A stretch of DNA of 64,000 bases from Apostichopus japonicus (Eukaryota; Echinodermata; Holothuroidea; Aspidochirotida; Stichopodidae): the NCBI RefSeq assembly GCF_037975245.1, contig NC_092573.1, positions 21,917,265 through 21,981,264 on the forward strand, written 5' to 3'. The notes beneath the pieces are model-generated. The model saw only the letters and a program-made list of their open reading frames with translations, ran no database searches and was not told the DNA's origin. Both the position numbers and the translations under genes were made by a program. Position 1 is the stretch's first letter, and each line of letters opens with the position of its first letter. Shown one piece after another: positions 49,501-54,500 of the stretch.

Positions 49501-51090
49501 AGTCAGAGGAGGAGGAACTGGTGGCATTAGAACAAAGGAGCATGGGAACATCAGAGGGGAGCCAAGAGGTGGAGAATTTTTGGGCGGAACAAGTCAGGAC
49601 GTTGGAAAGAGAAAAGTAAGTTAGATGATGACGACGTTAGAAATGACGTTTTGTTATTTCTTGTCTGTAATTAAAAGAAAAAACAGTGGCAGGTAGTGTG
49701 AAAATAGTGCAATGACCTCCCAAAGGGAATCGGATAGTGATCGACAAACATGTATTGCCTCGTGATCTATATAAGTGCTGCATGGCATTTCTATTTCATG
49801 TTTCAGTAAATGATAAAGCTGACTAGGTAATTATTGGTAAACCAATTTTTGGTAGGGCAAATAGCTCCGTAATCAATTTTACATCATCCATAGTTTTGAG
49901 ATATTTTGTAATTTAACCAATACGAAGAACTCAAATAGTTATATAGTGTCATTGATCAACAACGAATGAAAAATTAAAGTTACTAAAGCTTTCCTGTTTT
50001 TCTTGTTATATAAGCAAAGTTTCTTCCTGGTTACTATGGAGACGGGGATTAATAATTTTCAAAATTTGAATCGGTTCCCAAGTGGCAGCCAAATGGCCTT
50101 TAAAAGTTGATTGTCATTATCAATTGATTGCTGGCAAAACAGATTGAAAATGACAATGGCAGTATATTTTTTAGGATATATGGAGTAACTTTTGATGAAA
50201 AAAAAAACACAATTTGGTGCAAAGTTGAACGCAAATTAATCTCCATAAACATAACTAGACTAATTCTGTAATGAAATTTCCTGCTTTCGCTTATGTTGCC
50301 TTTGTGTGTGGTTAGCATTAATATGTATCATTTAGGTCACCAACATTTTTATTTCAAATCAGTAACTGCAAGCTAAATTTTAAGTAATACCTGTTTGAAA
50401 AAAAATTTAAATTTGGCAAAGTATTGCCAAATACTATTTTTTCCCACAAATATTTGCTACAGTTCCTTACATTCATTTAAGGCCATTTAAGGTCATCTGC
50501 TACAGCCTGTCGTATTTGACATGTTGCCTAACGGGTGTGTTAACCAAGTATCCTGTCTGCTAATGGTGTTTATTCCATTTTGTGTAAAAACCATTTTCAA
50601 TGCTCACTTCCAAACAGCAGATGGTTATTCGTATAAAATATTTCCCTCGTGTCCATCCTGTCATAATGTGCTCTTAAAATAAGAGGAGTCTAGTTTCTTC
50701 CTTCCTGTTGACAATGTTGGGCTATTTTGACTCTGCGCTCACAATTGGCCTCTTTCCTGTTTCCACAGGCAAGACATAACAGCTCATCTTCAGTCCCTGG
50801 ATCTCACCACAGCAGGAAGCGAAGAAGACAACTACAGTGTAGACGAGTTGGATAGCATAAGCCTGGAGGATGTGGATCCCTCCCTTCAGGCGGAGGCTCC
50901 GATATCATTTGAACTGCCCCCCTCGACCACTGCACTGCCCAACCTCAACAAGCGCAGGGCTCCCAGACAACCCAAGCGGCTGCCTGCAAGATACAATACT
51001 GCTAACGTGCTGGGCAGTGAACCCACGAGCCAGGAAATGAACCAAAAGGCAGGCAAGCAGGCGCCGAAGAAGAAAGGTGGCAATAAATGA
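2607..51090 (+). CDS. MYO9: Unconventional myosin-IX (RhoGAP myosin), 5'-truncated by the window; 28 exons
   Basis: Actin-based motor with a GTPase-activating tail that switches off Rho at actin-rich sites. Twenty-eight AG/GT-bounded exons give one continuous frame of 1,659 residues. In-window residues: motor 1-about 565 (switch-2/relay DIFGFEDF near 156, loop 2 about 342-460, RCIKSN and [14 protein letters not shown] before the converter); four IQ motifs about 575-675; acidic, Ser-rich tail 675-1203; C1 finger 1223-1271; RhoGAP about 1284-1480 with arginine finger 1321; short tail to 1659. Vertebrate MYO9A/MYO9B are 2,100-2,550 residues, so about 330-400 N-terminal residues (Ras-association domain, P-loop) must lie upstream of base 1. 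The order motor-IQ-C1-RhoGAP is diagnostic of class IX. The TEDS position, 16 residues before DALAK, is Asp. Vertebrates carry two paralogues; orthology to one cannot be assigned here. Family call very sure; individual splice sites inferred. Confidence 0.96.
2961..3129. repeat. Near-perfect palindrome, 83-bp arms, 3-base loop
   Basis: Arms 2961-3043 and 3047-3129 are reverse complements except for one A/A mismatch (2985 with 3105); the loop is GAG. Such length implies a fold-back transposon end or an inverted duplication. It adjoins an AT microsatellite. Contains the hammerhead motif listed separately. Confidence 0.93.
3045..3090 (+). ncRNA. Hammerhead ribozyme motif (type I layout)
   Basis: Stem I AGTTGT (3045-3050) pairs with ACAACT (3085-3090). 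Core CTGACGA at 3051-3057, stem II CGC/GCG (3059-3061, 3068-3070) flanked by a T/T mismatch, GAA at 3072-3074, stem III ACT-CCG-AGT (3075-3083), cleavage predicted after T3084. All invariant core bases of the family are present; the short stem II with a U-U next to the core is the weak point. Hammerheads of this shape occur in Penelope-like and similar retroelements. Confidence 0.6.
5380..5960 (+). repeat. Diverged local duplication
   Basis: Segments near 5490-5600 and 5725-5840 share the order CAACACTTTTAG / CGACACTTTTAG, ACCCAACCTA / TCCCAACCTA and a TTGAAGC / GCCGAAGC end. Old, heavily diverged tandem copies. Confidence 0.4.
9676..9892 (+). CDS. MYO9: MYO9 exon 2: motor domain
   Basis: Acceptor CGGTAG, donor GTAAGT. 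Completes an Arg codon and continues [17 protein letters not shown], the usual myosin helix after the previous exon; ends QYRMSE in phase 0. The residue 16 before the DALAK motif of the next exon is Asp, the acidic TEDS-rule residue expected for a constitutively competent motor head. Confidence 0.95.
9893..12434 (+). other. MYO9 intron, 2.5 kb
   Basis: Contains a tRNA-like SINE head (10559-10629), a G13-type run near 11612-11624 and poly-T/poly-A runs near 12067-12130. No exon seen. Confidence 0.6.
10559..10629 (+). mobile_element. tRNA-derived element or tRNA pseudogene
   Basis: 71 bases starting GCTGGAT and ending TTCCAGC, which pair at six of seven positions like an acceptor stem. TAACTCAGTCTGTGGAGCA matches the A box/D arm; GTCCGACTTC is a weak B box. 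The anticodon arm is poorly formed, so a functional tRNA is unlikely; a SINE head is more likely. Confidence 0.5.
12435..12551 (+). CDS. MYO9: MYO9 exon 3: motor domain
   Basis: Acceptor ATTTCAG, donor GTAAGT, phase 0 at both ends, 39 codons. [19 protein letters not shown] is the conserved helix before the relay; ends DVKGEHL. Confidence 0.95.
12888..12962 (+). mobile_element. tRNA-derived SINE head
   Basis: TAGCCTAGTTGCTTAGGA resembles a Pol III A box and GGGTTCAAATCC a B box (G to A at one usually invariant place), about 40 bases apart. An AT microsatellite follows about 40 bases further on, as is common at SINE tails. Confidence 0.5.
12999..13160. repeat. AT-rich microsatellite
   Basis: Mostly (AT)n with TATG, ACAC and ATAC interruptions. 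Spurious Tyr/Ile reading frames cross it on both strands. Confidence 0.95.
13220..13435 (+). repeat. Dispersed repeat, copy 1
   Basis: Starts CCCCTCTAGTCACATTATTG and ends near a GAGAGATGAAGGCAGATCT segment. Diverged copy of 13981-14189. Confidence 0.7.
13981..14189 (+). repeat. Dispersed repeat, copy 2
   Basis: Same start (CCCCTCTAGTCACATTATTG) and matching internal blocks (GGCATAAAAGACAAGGC, TCTAATGAGAGATAAAG). Same orientation, about 760 bases after copy 1. Confidence 0.7.
14682..14816 (+). CDS. MYO9: MYO9 exon 4: switch 2 and relay helix
   Basis: Acceptor CCTAAAG, donor GTAAAG, 45 codons in phase 0. Contains switch-2 motif DIFGFE and the relay helix [19 protein letters not shown], the most recognisable myosin signature in the window. 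Confidence 0.97.
14817..15659 (+). other. MYO9 intron, 0.8 kb
   Basis: Several poly-A runs near 14890-14940; otherwise nothing recognised. Confidence 0.6.
15660..15781 (+). CDS. MYO9: MYO9 exon 5: motor, lower 50K
   Basis: Acceptor TTTTGCAG, donor GTGAGT. Begins [19 protein letters not shown] and contains [14 protein letters not shown]; two bases are carried to the next exon and finish an Asn codon. Confidence 0.95.
15782..17041 (+). other. MYO9 intron, 1.3 kb
   Basis: G10 run near 15860 and a (CCCCA)n patch near 16592-16612. Minus-strand open frames here have no homology that I recognise. Confidence 0.6.
17042..17183 (+). CDS. MYO9: MYO9 exon 6: motor, lower 50K
   Basis: Acceptor GTCTTCAG, donor GTTTGT. 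Reads [15 protein letters not shown], then [15 protein letters not shown], the universal myosin HYAGxVxY motif. Ends in phase 0. Confidence 0.95.
17184..17799 (+). other. MYO9 intron, 0.6 kb
   Basis: Short (TG)n at about 17220-17240; nothing else. Confidence 0.6.
17800..17989 (+). CDS. MYO9: MYO9 exon 7: actin-binding region before loop 2
   Basis: Acceptor ATTCACAG, donor [24 protein letters not shown] then [17 protein letters not shown], the class IX segment that leads into the enlarged loop 2. One base is carried over. Confidence 0.94.
17990..18321 (+). other. MYO9 intron, 0.3 kb
   Basis: C-rich stretch near 18220-18247; nothing else seen. Confidence 0.6.
18322..18385 (+). CDS. MYO9: MYO9 exon 8: loop 2 insert, first part
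   Basis: Acceptor TTTCACAG, donor GTAAGT; phases fit both neighbours. Encodes [18 protein letters not shown], a basic linker with no family-wide motif, as expected for the variable loop 2 of class IX. Confidence 0.85.
19016..19393. repeat. AT microsatellite, about 380 bp
   Basis: (AT)n with regular TATATAAA, TACATA and T-run interruptions. Able to form cruciforms; assembly length may be unreliable. Confidence 0.95.
20966..21190 (+). repeat. Possible dispersed repeat
   Basis: TCCTTGCCAGAAGCAAAG with a following GT-rich part resembles TCCTTGCTGAAAGCAAAG at about 32069, also followed by a GT-rich part. Suggests one family with two copies in this gene. Confidence 0.4.
22080..22223 (+). CDS. MYO9: MYO9 exon 9: loop 2 insert, Ser/Arg-rich
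   Basis: Acceptor CTATAACAG, donor GTATGT; phases fit. Encodes [18 protein letters not shown], an RSSRSS run, then [19 protein letters not shown] positively charged loop 2 is known to tether class IX heads to actin; the RSS tandem also offers basophilic-kinase sites. Confidence 0.87.
22224..23702 (+). other. MYO9 intron, 1.5 kb
   Basis: Tandem TGCACCCTTTCAAAG pair at about 22363-22395, a G11 run near 22439-22449. No exon seen. Confidence 0.6.
23703..23745 (+). CDS. MYO9: MYO9 exon 10: 43-base loop 2 exon
   Basis: Acceptor TTTTTGCAG, donor GTAACA. With the two carried bases it reads [15 protein letters not shown] and returns the frame to phase 0. Short, but phase and splice sites agree with both neighbours. 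Confidence 0.82.
23746..24718 (+). other. MYO9 intron, 1.0 kb
   Basis: G12-13 run near 23972-23984; nothing else recognised. Confidence 0.6.
24719..24823 (+). CDS. MYO9: MYO9 exon 11: end of loop 2
   Basis: Acceptor CCGTTCAG, donor GTAATG, 35 codons in phase 0. Basic [18 protein letters not shown], ending TVSIQFQ, which corresponds to the SAQFQ of vertebrate class IX myosins just before the next conserved block. Confidence 0.92.
24824..26181 (+). other. MYO9 intron, 1.4 kb
   Basis: Holds an AT/AC microsatellite at 25232-25390; otherwise plain AT-rich sequence. Confidence 0.6.
25232..25390. repeat. AT/AC microsatellite
   Basis: (AT)n blocks turning into ATACAC units at the right end. Produces meaningless Ile/Tyr frames on both strands. 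Confidence 0.95.
26182..26496 (+). CDS. MYO9: MYO9 exon 12: motor C-terminal part and converter
   Basis: Acceptor TTCTCCAG, donor GTAGGA, 105 codons in phase 0. [38 protein letters not shown] and the converter start are all clear. The longest motor exon here. Confidence 0.97.
26497..27187 (+). other. MYO9 intron, 0.7 kb
   Basis: Nothing recognised. Confidence 0.55.
27188..27337 (+). CDS. MYO9: MYO9 exon 13: converter end, IQ motif 1, start of IQ 2
   Basis: Acceptor TTTTCTAG, donor GTAGGT, 50 codons. [15 protein letters not shown] closes the converter; [12 protein letters not shown] is IQ motif 1; ATIIAIQ opens IQ motif 2. IQ motifs bind calmodulin-like light chains and form the lever arm. 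Confidence 0.95.
27338..27799 (+). other. MYO9 intron between IQ exons, mostly minisatellite
   Basis: About 60% of this intron is the G-rich tandem repeat listed next. Confidence 0.7.
27470..27734 (+). repeat. G-rich nested minisatellite
   Basis: Short units of 17-19 bases built on GGTGGTGGGAGAGTAGG are nested in about three larger units, each closed by a block like ATGGGATATAGTGGAAGTG. The G-rich strand is the sense strand. Minus-strand ORFs rich in Pro, Thr and Ser are translations of this repeat. Confidence 0.88.
27800..27978 (+). CDS. MYO9: MYO9 exon 14: IQ motifs 2-4
   Basis: Acceptor ATTTCTAG, donor [18 protein letters not shown] spans the exon junction (IQ 2), followed by [12 protein letters not shown] (IQ 3, with Thr for the usual Gly) and [12 protein letters not shown] (IQ 4). 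Two bases carried over. Confidence 0.94.
27979..28403 (+). other. MYO9 intron, 0.4 kb
   Basis: (CT)n directly before the acceptor (28380-28395) serves as pyrimidine tract. Nothing else. Confidence 0.6.
28404..28640 (+). CDS. MYO9: MYO9 exon 15: tail start, charged coil then acidic stretch
   Basis: Acceptor TTCGTTCAG, donor [25 protein letters not shown] has helix/coil character; then runs of Asp/Glu and possible acidic-directed Ser sites (SPESDEG, ESEDDDD). Tail between IQ and C1 is poorly conserved in the family, so support is splice phase and composition. Confidence 0.9.
28641..29723 (+). other. MYO9 intron, 1.1 kb
   Basis: G14-type run near 28909-28922, G9 near 29134. A good acceptor at about 29490 is followed by an open frame (VEENETKT), but no convincing donor follows. 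Confidence 0.55.
29724..29894 (+). CDS. MYO9: MYO9 exon 16: tail, Ser/Asp-rich
   Basis: Acceptor GTTTCTAG, donor GTATTT. GA carried from exon 15 plus G gives Glu; continues [18 protein letters not shown] and ends FMFQRNQTR. No domain; disordered composition. Confidence 0.87.
29895..31123 (+). other. MYO9 intron, 1.2 kb
   Basis: Poly-A at 29940-29952 and G10 near 30733; nothing else recognised. Confidence 0.55.
31124..31153 (+). CDS. MYO9: MYO9 exon 17: 30-base candidate cassette exon
   Basis: Acceptor ATTCTTCAG, donor GTATGT. Adds exactly ten codons and reads [11 protein letters not shown] across the joints. Both flanking phases are identical, so it can be skipped without frame change. RRGS fits a basophilic kinase site. 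Supported only by splice sites and phase. Confidence 0.62.
31154..34079 (+). other. MYO9 intron, 2.9 kb
   Basis: Contains a possible dispersed repeat near 32057-32110, a G12 run near 33370, and the inverted-repeat/hammerhead-like element at 33869-33964. The GC-richer patch at 33219-33285 is open after an AG but lacks a donor. Confidence 0.55.
33869..33964 (+). mobile_element. Inverted-repeat element with damaged hammerhead-like core
   Basis: 30-bp perfect inverted repeats (33869-33898 and 33935-33964) flank 36 bases. On the + strand GCCT (33910-33913) pairs with AGGC (33945-33948); TTGAAGA (33914-33920) replaces the expected CTGANGA; GATCC/GGATC (22-26 and 32-36 of 33900) form stem II; GAAACGTC (33937-33944) gives the GAA, a two-pair stem III and a GUC cleavage triplet. 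The first core base is T rather than C and an extra A precedes stem II, so activity is doubtful. Layout fits the short-stem-III, dimer-type hammerheads reported in Penelope-like elements. Confidence 0.55.
34080..34527 (+). CDS. MYO9: MYO9 exon 18: long tail exon, basic then acidic
   Basis: Acceptor CTTCCTCAG, donor GTATAT inside an AT microsatellite. 448 bases: a basic amphipathic part ([17 protein letters not shown]), a short predicted-helix part ([17 protein letters not shown]), then about 50 residues dominated by Glu and Asp. No known domain. GC and codon use contrast sharply with the AT-rich introns, supporting coding status. Confidence 0.92.
34528..34577. repeat. (AT)n at a splice donor
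   Basis: The donor GTATAT of exon 18 is the first repeat unit; length changes here could affect donor recognition. Confidence 0.9.
34528..35144 (+). other. MYO9 intron, 0.6 kb
   Basis: Begins with a 50-bp (AT)n tract that includes the splice donor region (34528-34577), then plain sequence. Confidence 0.65.
35145..35543 (+). CDS. MYO9: MYO9 exon 19: tail, phosphosite-rich
   Basis: Acceptor TTTTTTCAG, donor GTAAAA, 133 codons in phase 0. Contains [27 protein letters not shown] and IKRRPSGDS (proline-directed and basophilic kinase sites), then [18 protein letters not shown], which resembles the conserved pre-C1 segment of vertebrate class IX tails. Confidence 0.94.
35822..35935 (+). CDS. MYO9: MYO9 exon 20: pre-C1 tail
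   Basis: Acceptor GCTCTTCAG, donor GTAATG, 38 codons in phase 0: [18 protein letters not shown] then [20 protein letters not shown]. Confidence 0.93.
36224..36409 (+). CDS. MYO9: MYO9 exon 21: pre-C1 tail
   Basis: Acceptor ATATCACAG, donor GTAAGG, 62 codons in phase 0. [17 protein letters not shown] and [18 protein letters not shown] match the conserved segment ahead of the C1 domain in MYO9A/B. Confidence 0.95.
36410..36906 (+). other. MYO9 intron, 0.5 kb
   Basis: CT-rich patch near 36603-36645 and the AT-rich tandem repeat that runs up to the C1 exon. Confidence 0.65.
36733..36893. repeat. 33-bp tandem repeat, about five copies
   Basis: Unit contains ATTTAATTAACTATATAACT and TAATATTGCT; copies are almost identical, so expansion is recent. 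Ends 13 bases before the C1 exon and thus occupies the branch-point region. Confidence 0.93.
36907..37057 (+). CDS. MYO9: MYO9 exon 22: C1 zinc finger, first half
   Basis: Acceptor CTTTAACAG, donor GTGAGG. After a Lys-rich lead ([13 protein letters not shown]) it supplies the first His, the first CxxC pair (CEYC) and the Cys before the second pair. The segment [10 protein letters not shown] lacks the QG loop found in diacylglycerol-binding C1 domains, so this is an atypical C1. Confidence 0.96.
37058..37524 (+). other. MYO9 intron inside the C1 domain, 0.5 kb
   Basis: Holds a 29-bp tandem repeat near 37263-37340 (GAGGGTGGGTATGCC core, two and a half copies) and a C-rich patch near 37483-37493. 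Confidence 0.65.
37525..37785 (+). CDS. MYO9: MYO9 exon 23: C1 second half and RhoGAP start with arginine finger
   Basis: Acceptor CCCATAG, donor [23 protein letters not shown] completes the C1 zinc ligands. RhoGAP starts near [30 protein letters not shown] then GIYRRAG, whose first Arg (codon at 37725-37727) is the arginine finger that completes the GTPase active site. Confidence 0.97.
37786..38345 (+). other. MYO9 intron, 0.6 kb
   Basis: G9 run near 37834; nothing else. Confidence 0.55.
38346..38580 (+). CDS. MYO9: MYO9 exon 24: RhoGAP core
   Basis: Acceptor AATCATAG, donor [25 protein letters not shown] is the RhoGAP signature (KxxxRELPEPL); ends [10 protein letters not shown]. The conserved Lys and Arg of this motif contact the bound GTPase in the family. 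Confidence 0.97.
38581..39110 (+). other. MYO9 intron in RhoGAP, 0.5 kb
   Basis: Starts with the 84-bp tandem duplication listed next; remainder plain. Confidence 0.6.
38604..38771 (+). repeat. 84-bp pyrimidine-rich tandem duplication
   Basis: Two copies starting TTTTGTCTCAGAGGAATTCT at 38604 and 38688; nearly identical, so recent. Begins 23 bases after the donor of exon 24. Confidence 0.93.
39111..39242 (+). CDS. MYO9: MYO9 exon 25: RhoGAP end
   Basis: Acceptor TTCAACAG, donor [25 protein letters not shown] holds the catalytic-site Asn of the SPNALA motif; then [19 protein letters not shown]. Confidence 0.97.
39243..40608 (+). other. MYO9 intron in RhoGAP, 1.4 kb
   Basis: First half is the minisatellite listed next; the second half has two copies of a GTTTATCCTGACTGC-like segment near 40470 and 40553. 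Confidence 0.6.
39296..39869 (+). repeat. Minisatellite, 24-31 bp units, about 20 copies
   Basis: Units are variants of CACGACCCACGCTG plus TGACAGCGACT or TGAGACCGACT. Several sub-types alternate (GCTGCTGTGACAGCAACT and GCTGTGACAGCGACT), showing higher-order rearrangement. Confidence 0.93.
40609..40732 (+). CDS. MYO9: MYO9 exon 26: post-RhoGAP helix
   Basis: Acceptor GTTTGTAG, donor GTAAGT; ends in phase 0. [19 protein letters not shown] then [19 protein letters not shown] aligns with the helix that follows RhoGAP in MYO9B. Needs a phase-0 partner, found at 49470. Confidence 0.94.
40733..49469 (+). other. MYO9 intron, 8.7 kb, largest of the window; also possible alternative promoter at its end
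   Basis: Holds a 9-base microexon candidate (43678-43686), a diverged duplication (near 41449-41515 and 41607-41685), G-rich tandem units near 45291-45345, a very long G run (46056-46072 region), and, if the MGNC start is used, 5' UTR and promoter in the last kilobase. I see no clear TATA box. Confidence 0.55.
49416..51090 (+). CDS. MYO9: Possible short MYO9 C-terminal isoform with acylated N-terminus (exons 49416-49615 and 50769-51090)
   Basis: An ATG at 49416 in a strong initiation context (GCCAAGATGG) opens [18 protein letters not shown] and runs straight into exon 27, so a transcript starting nearby would encode 173 residues: 18 unique, then the myosin C-terminus without motor, C1 or RhoGAP. 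An in-frame TGA at 49389-49391 lies just upstream and there is no good acceptor between it and the ATG, so the ATG looks like a true start rather than a continuation. Gly2 and Ser6 fit the N-myristoylation consensus MGxxxS and Cys4 fits adjacent palmitoylation; membrane attachment is therefore inferred. No transcript evidence is available in sequence alone; the ORF could be fortuitous. Confidence 0.5.
49441..49469 (+). promoter_or_regulatory. Pyrimidine tract and splice acceptor lying within an open coding frame
   Basis: Pyrimidine-rich stretch ending CTCTCACAG, a strong acceptor for exon 27. The same bases code for residues 9-18 of the MGNC-start form, so the choice of promoter decides whether they are intron or exon. 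Confidence 0.65.
49470..49615 (+). CDS. MYO9: MYO9 exon 27 (full-length form): C-terminal region, acceptor inside a larger ORF
   Basis: Acceptor CTCTCACAG after a long pyrimidine tract, donor GTAAGT. Phase 0 at the start, as exon 26 requires. [18 protein letters not shown] and the LEREK-QDIT junction resemble the EEEEL and IKEEKEDIT elements of the MYO9B C-terminus, so this belongs to the myosin. The next exon cannot be joined directly to exon 26 in frame, which makes this exon necessary. Confidence 0.88.
49616..50768 (+). other. MYO9 last intron, 1.2 kb
   Basis: Plain AT-rich sequence; nothing recognised. Confidence 0.6.
50769..51090 (+). CDS. MYO9: MYO9 exon 28: C-terminal exon with stop
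   Basis: Acceptor TTTCCACAG; the first base completes the Lys of [25 protein letters not shown] and [14 protein letters not shown] match the acidic C-terminal stretch of MYO9B; then Pro- and Lys-rich sequence ([15 protein letters not shown]) ending APKKKGGNK, stop TGA at 51088-51090. Shared by full-length and short forms. Confidence 0.93.
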
Positions 51091-51517
51091 AAGAGCCCTA
51101 CCGGTGAGAGATGATTTGGTAATAAAGTCCGAAACGGCTCCCCACAGAAAGATTGCAGCCATTTCCATGGTGATTTCCACAATTCTCTATGTACCATGGA
51201 CTTCTTCTATTGAAGGATTTGTCTTACACTAGAAGCTGTTTTTGAGGTTTTTCATGGAATGGTGAATGTAGGGAGGGAGAGGATTGGTGGGTGACAGTCT
51301 GAAAGACTATTGTATTTATGTTGTACTCAAAAGTAACATACTTGTGTATATTCAGAGAAAATGAAATAACCTTGGTGAAATGACTATAAATAATTGTCCA
51401 TATTTAAATGTTGTGCATTTCTACAGTCTTTGAGATGGTCCTAGGTAAGGGGGGGGGGGGGGGGGGTGAGGGAGGAAGTTGATTAATTACATATACCAAA
51501 TATTGTTTAGAATGTGC

Positions 51518-51523
51518 AATAAA
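51518..51523 (+). terminator. Likely MYO9 polyadenylation signal
   Basis: AATAAA about 430 bases after the MYO9 stop. Another AATAAA at 51121-51126, only 31 bases after the stop, could give a very short 3' UTR. A 17- to 18-base poly-G run lies between them at about 51450-51467. Confidence 0.5.
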
Positions 51524-54500
51524 CTGTGGAGATGACGAAAAATTAAGGTTTATTATATCTAGTTATTCGTACCTACAGGTCTCAGTTTTGGAGAAAATAT
51601 AAATGTTTGCATTTATGGTTCCATGTTAAATACAAGGTATATATTCAAGGCCAATGGTTATAGAGTTGATTTAAAGTCTGTTTCCTATCTCTGAAAATTC
51701 TAAAACACTTTTTGGAATTTTCTCTCAATACATCTTCATCATATCCTGCTAAACTTTGAGATACAGAACCAGTATAATTCATTCTTTAAGGTATATTATT
51801 TTTTGGAAATGTCGAGAGCTTTTTTTTTGTTGATAATTCGTCTCGGAAGATTATCCGAGGTGTAATTGAAAATACGTAGTATGGGGGTAAGAGTTATGGT
51901 TTGTAAATGTGGTCATTTTTAGTTCCATTATCAAATTTCTTTTGTATTTGATTGTGAAAGATTTAGTGTGATAGACCAGTACTTAAAAATTCAACTCACA
52001 AATCAGACGAGGACTAGAAGAACTGAAGGTTCACAACAAGCAAAGACATTGGAAAGACTTAAAAGTAGCTGTTTGGGTTCTGTACGTAACGTAAGTCGAG
52101 ACATTTGCAATTGTTCAAACTATGCCACTTTCGAACATATGCTCTCAAACGTTGTATCGTTCAAATATACAGTTAGGAACCATCAACGTTTACTCGACTT
52201 CAAGCTAACTGCAATACTGTATACATACAAACAACATTGTAGACGGTATTTTAGGTATGAAATAACATTCACAAAATGTGTCAAAAGTCAAACAAGCACT
52301 TTAAAATTCCACGACTATTAAAAATTCAACTGTACAGAATCATTGGATAGACTAGATTATAGCAACTCAACAGGACTTAGTAAATCAATATAGAGTCATT
52401 GAAACAATTACTGCGGACAATTACTTTGTTTTGTATTTTAATTCTCGTTTTGGCAGAGAGCTACTTTGAATTTAGGCTTGAGAATGAAGTTCCTCTTCAA
52501 CAAACTGTATGGAGGTAGATATTTTAGGGAGAGGGGGTGAAGGGGGTTTGAAGAGTACTGTAGAGTTATGATGAGTATAAGTACTAAGGAGAGGTGTGTA
52601 CAGAAGAAGATTTGTTATTTTCCTCTTCTCGTTTGTTAAATACAGAAACTATGAGGTTATTTGAGGTACGTTTTGTTTGTATGATTAAAACAAACAAGGC
52701 AGGTGTGTACATACTTTAAATATTAAATTTAATGCTGGCAATATAAAAGTGTACAAAACTAACATGCATTTTTGGATTAAAACTTAACTAAAACACTGGA
52801 TGTGTCTATCACCGTAAACAAGAAAGGTAAAAAAAAAAATATTAAAAAAACGTCAGTAGCTTGCCAATGTAATATTTAGTGAACGGCATTTAATATTATA
52901 ACAATGCGGATGTATTGTTTTCTTGGCCAAACGATGAAATGAATGGTACTTTTACATTTTTGCTTTCACAAGGCTAATAATTGTCTCTTATTATTATATA
53001 GGCAGATTGAAATAATTTATACTGACACAGTTGGATTCAACTGTGTTGAAGACTAAACCTGTTGTAAGACAATTATGTTCCCCGGGTATCTAATGTTTAC
53101 AGTGTCCTATTTTGGACACCAAGGAGGCTGCATCATGGCTGCAGCCAGGCCGGGGACAAAAACTATTATCCTAACACACTGTAGCATACCCAAACTGGAG
53201 CCTATACCGCAATTTTTGCAAAGTTCCATGATTTTTGTTTTACCCCAGGCTCATCCCTGGTGTAGGACAACCTTGAGTGCTCCACTCTCACACAATAGAC
53301 ACTGCAGGTCTCTCTATTGTTTTATATTATTTGTTAAGCCTTGCTGCAGCTTTTCCTCTTTGACACTGTGAAAACGAAATCAGTATTTCGAATGATGCTA
53401 ATTTAAGTGAAAAGAAAAATAGGGTTTGAACAGGGCGTGAACGAGATTGTGAAAATGTTAGTTTTCTTGTTAGTGAAAGCCACATTGCGTGAACACCATG
53501 ACTGACTAAAATGTGACCAAAATGTGTTGCTTTATTACTGCATAGAGTCATGACGTCCTTACAAAGGTCCAAAGTCCGCAAATTTGGTGACCGTTTTCAT
53601 CAGAAAGCTATTGCCATAAATACTGATGATTGTTTCACTGTTGAAAGTGAAAACTCTTGTCATGGATGGGTGGGTCTAAAGCTATTTGTCCCCTACTTTT
53701 TGCTGGAAACAGCTTGAATATTTTCATTTTCTGCATCTGAAAGAGAGATGTGTTTTTAAACCAAATTTCTTGATTAACTTCATCAGTCTGCAAATTGTTC
53801 CTCAACTTAGTTATTTAATATTTTTGATATTTGAAATGTGACTCTGTTGCTTTAATAAGTGCAAGTGAAGCCTGGAAAGGGAATTTGTAATTAGCCAATT
53901 GTTACTTACAAGATAAATGGCCAGTACATAAACATGTCAAAACAGATATTACTCAACAAAATCAATGTTTTGTTTATATTGATGGGTTTGTCAGTGTTGG
54001 CTTTGTCAAGGAGAGAGAGAGATCTATTAAAACATGTCACTTTATCACAAAACTTGGTTGTATTTTTTTTTAACTTTCTGTTTTGTCATCATGTGTAAAT
54101 GGAGAAAACAAAGGTTTGGATACGATGTAAACGTTCCAACTGTCCCTACTTTCTTCCTTTCATTCTGTTAGTTTGGTTTTTTGAACCAAACTGAAAGCAA
54201 TGCATGATAGCCTCAAAATATGACACAAGACAAAAGATGATGACACAAGAGTTCAAAACTCATCTCCTGAAGAAGAATGTTCAAAGTATGTTCTAATTTG
54301 TAAATACAGAGACCATTTTAGCGAATCTAGCAATTTTGAGGTTGCTACATGTAGTCCCTTTGTAGAGAAATAATGCAGTTTGAAATGTATAGTTCATCAC
54401 GCATCATTCCACCATAAACTGAAATTTGGTTAATATAGGTTTAAATTACTTCAGGAAACATCACCACCAGTCAAATGGCTAGAAATGGCTGTTAGTAGGA

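Noticed and set aside
51968-52321. + strand ORF of 117 residues downstream of MYO9
   Set aside because: AT-rich composition, no recognised domain, no promoter or splice context; probably 3' flanking sequence.
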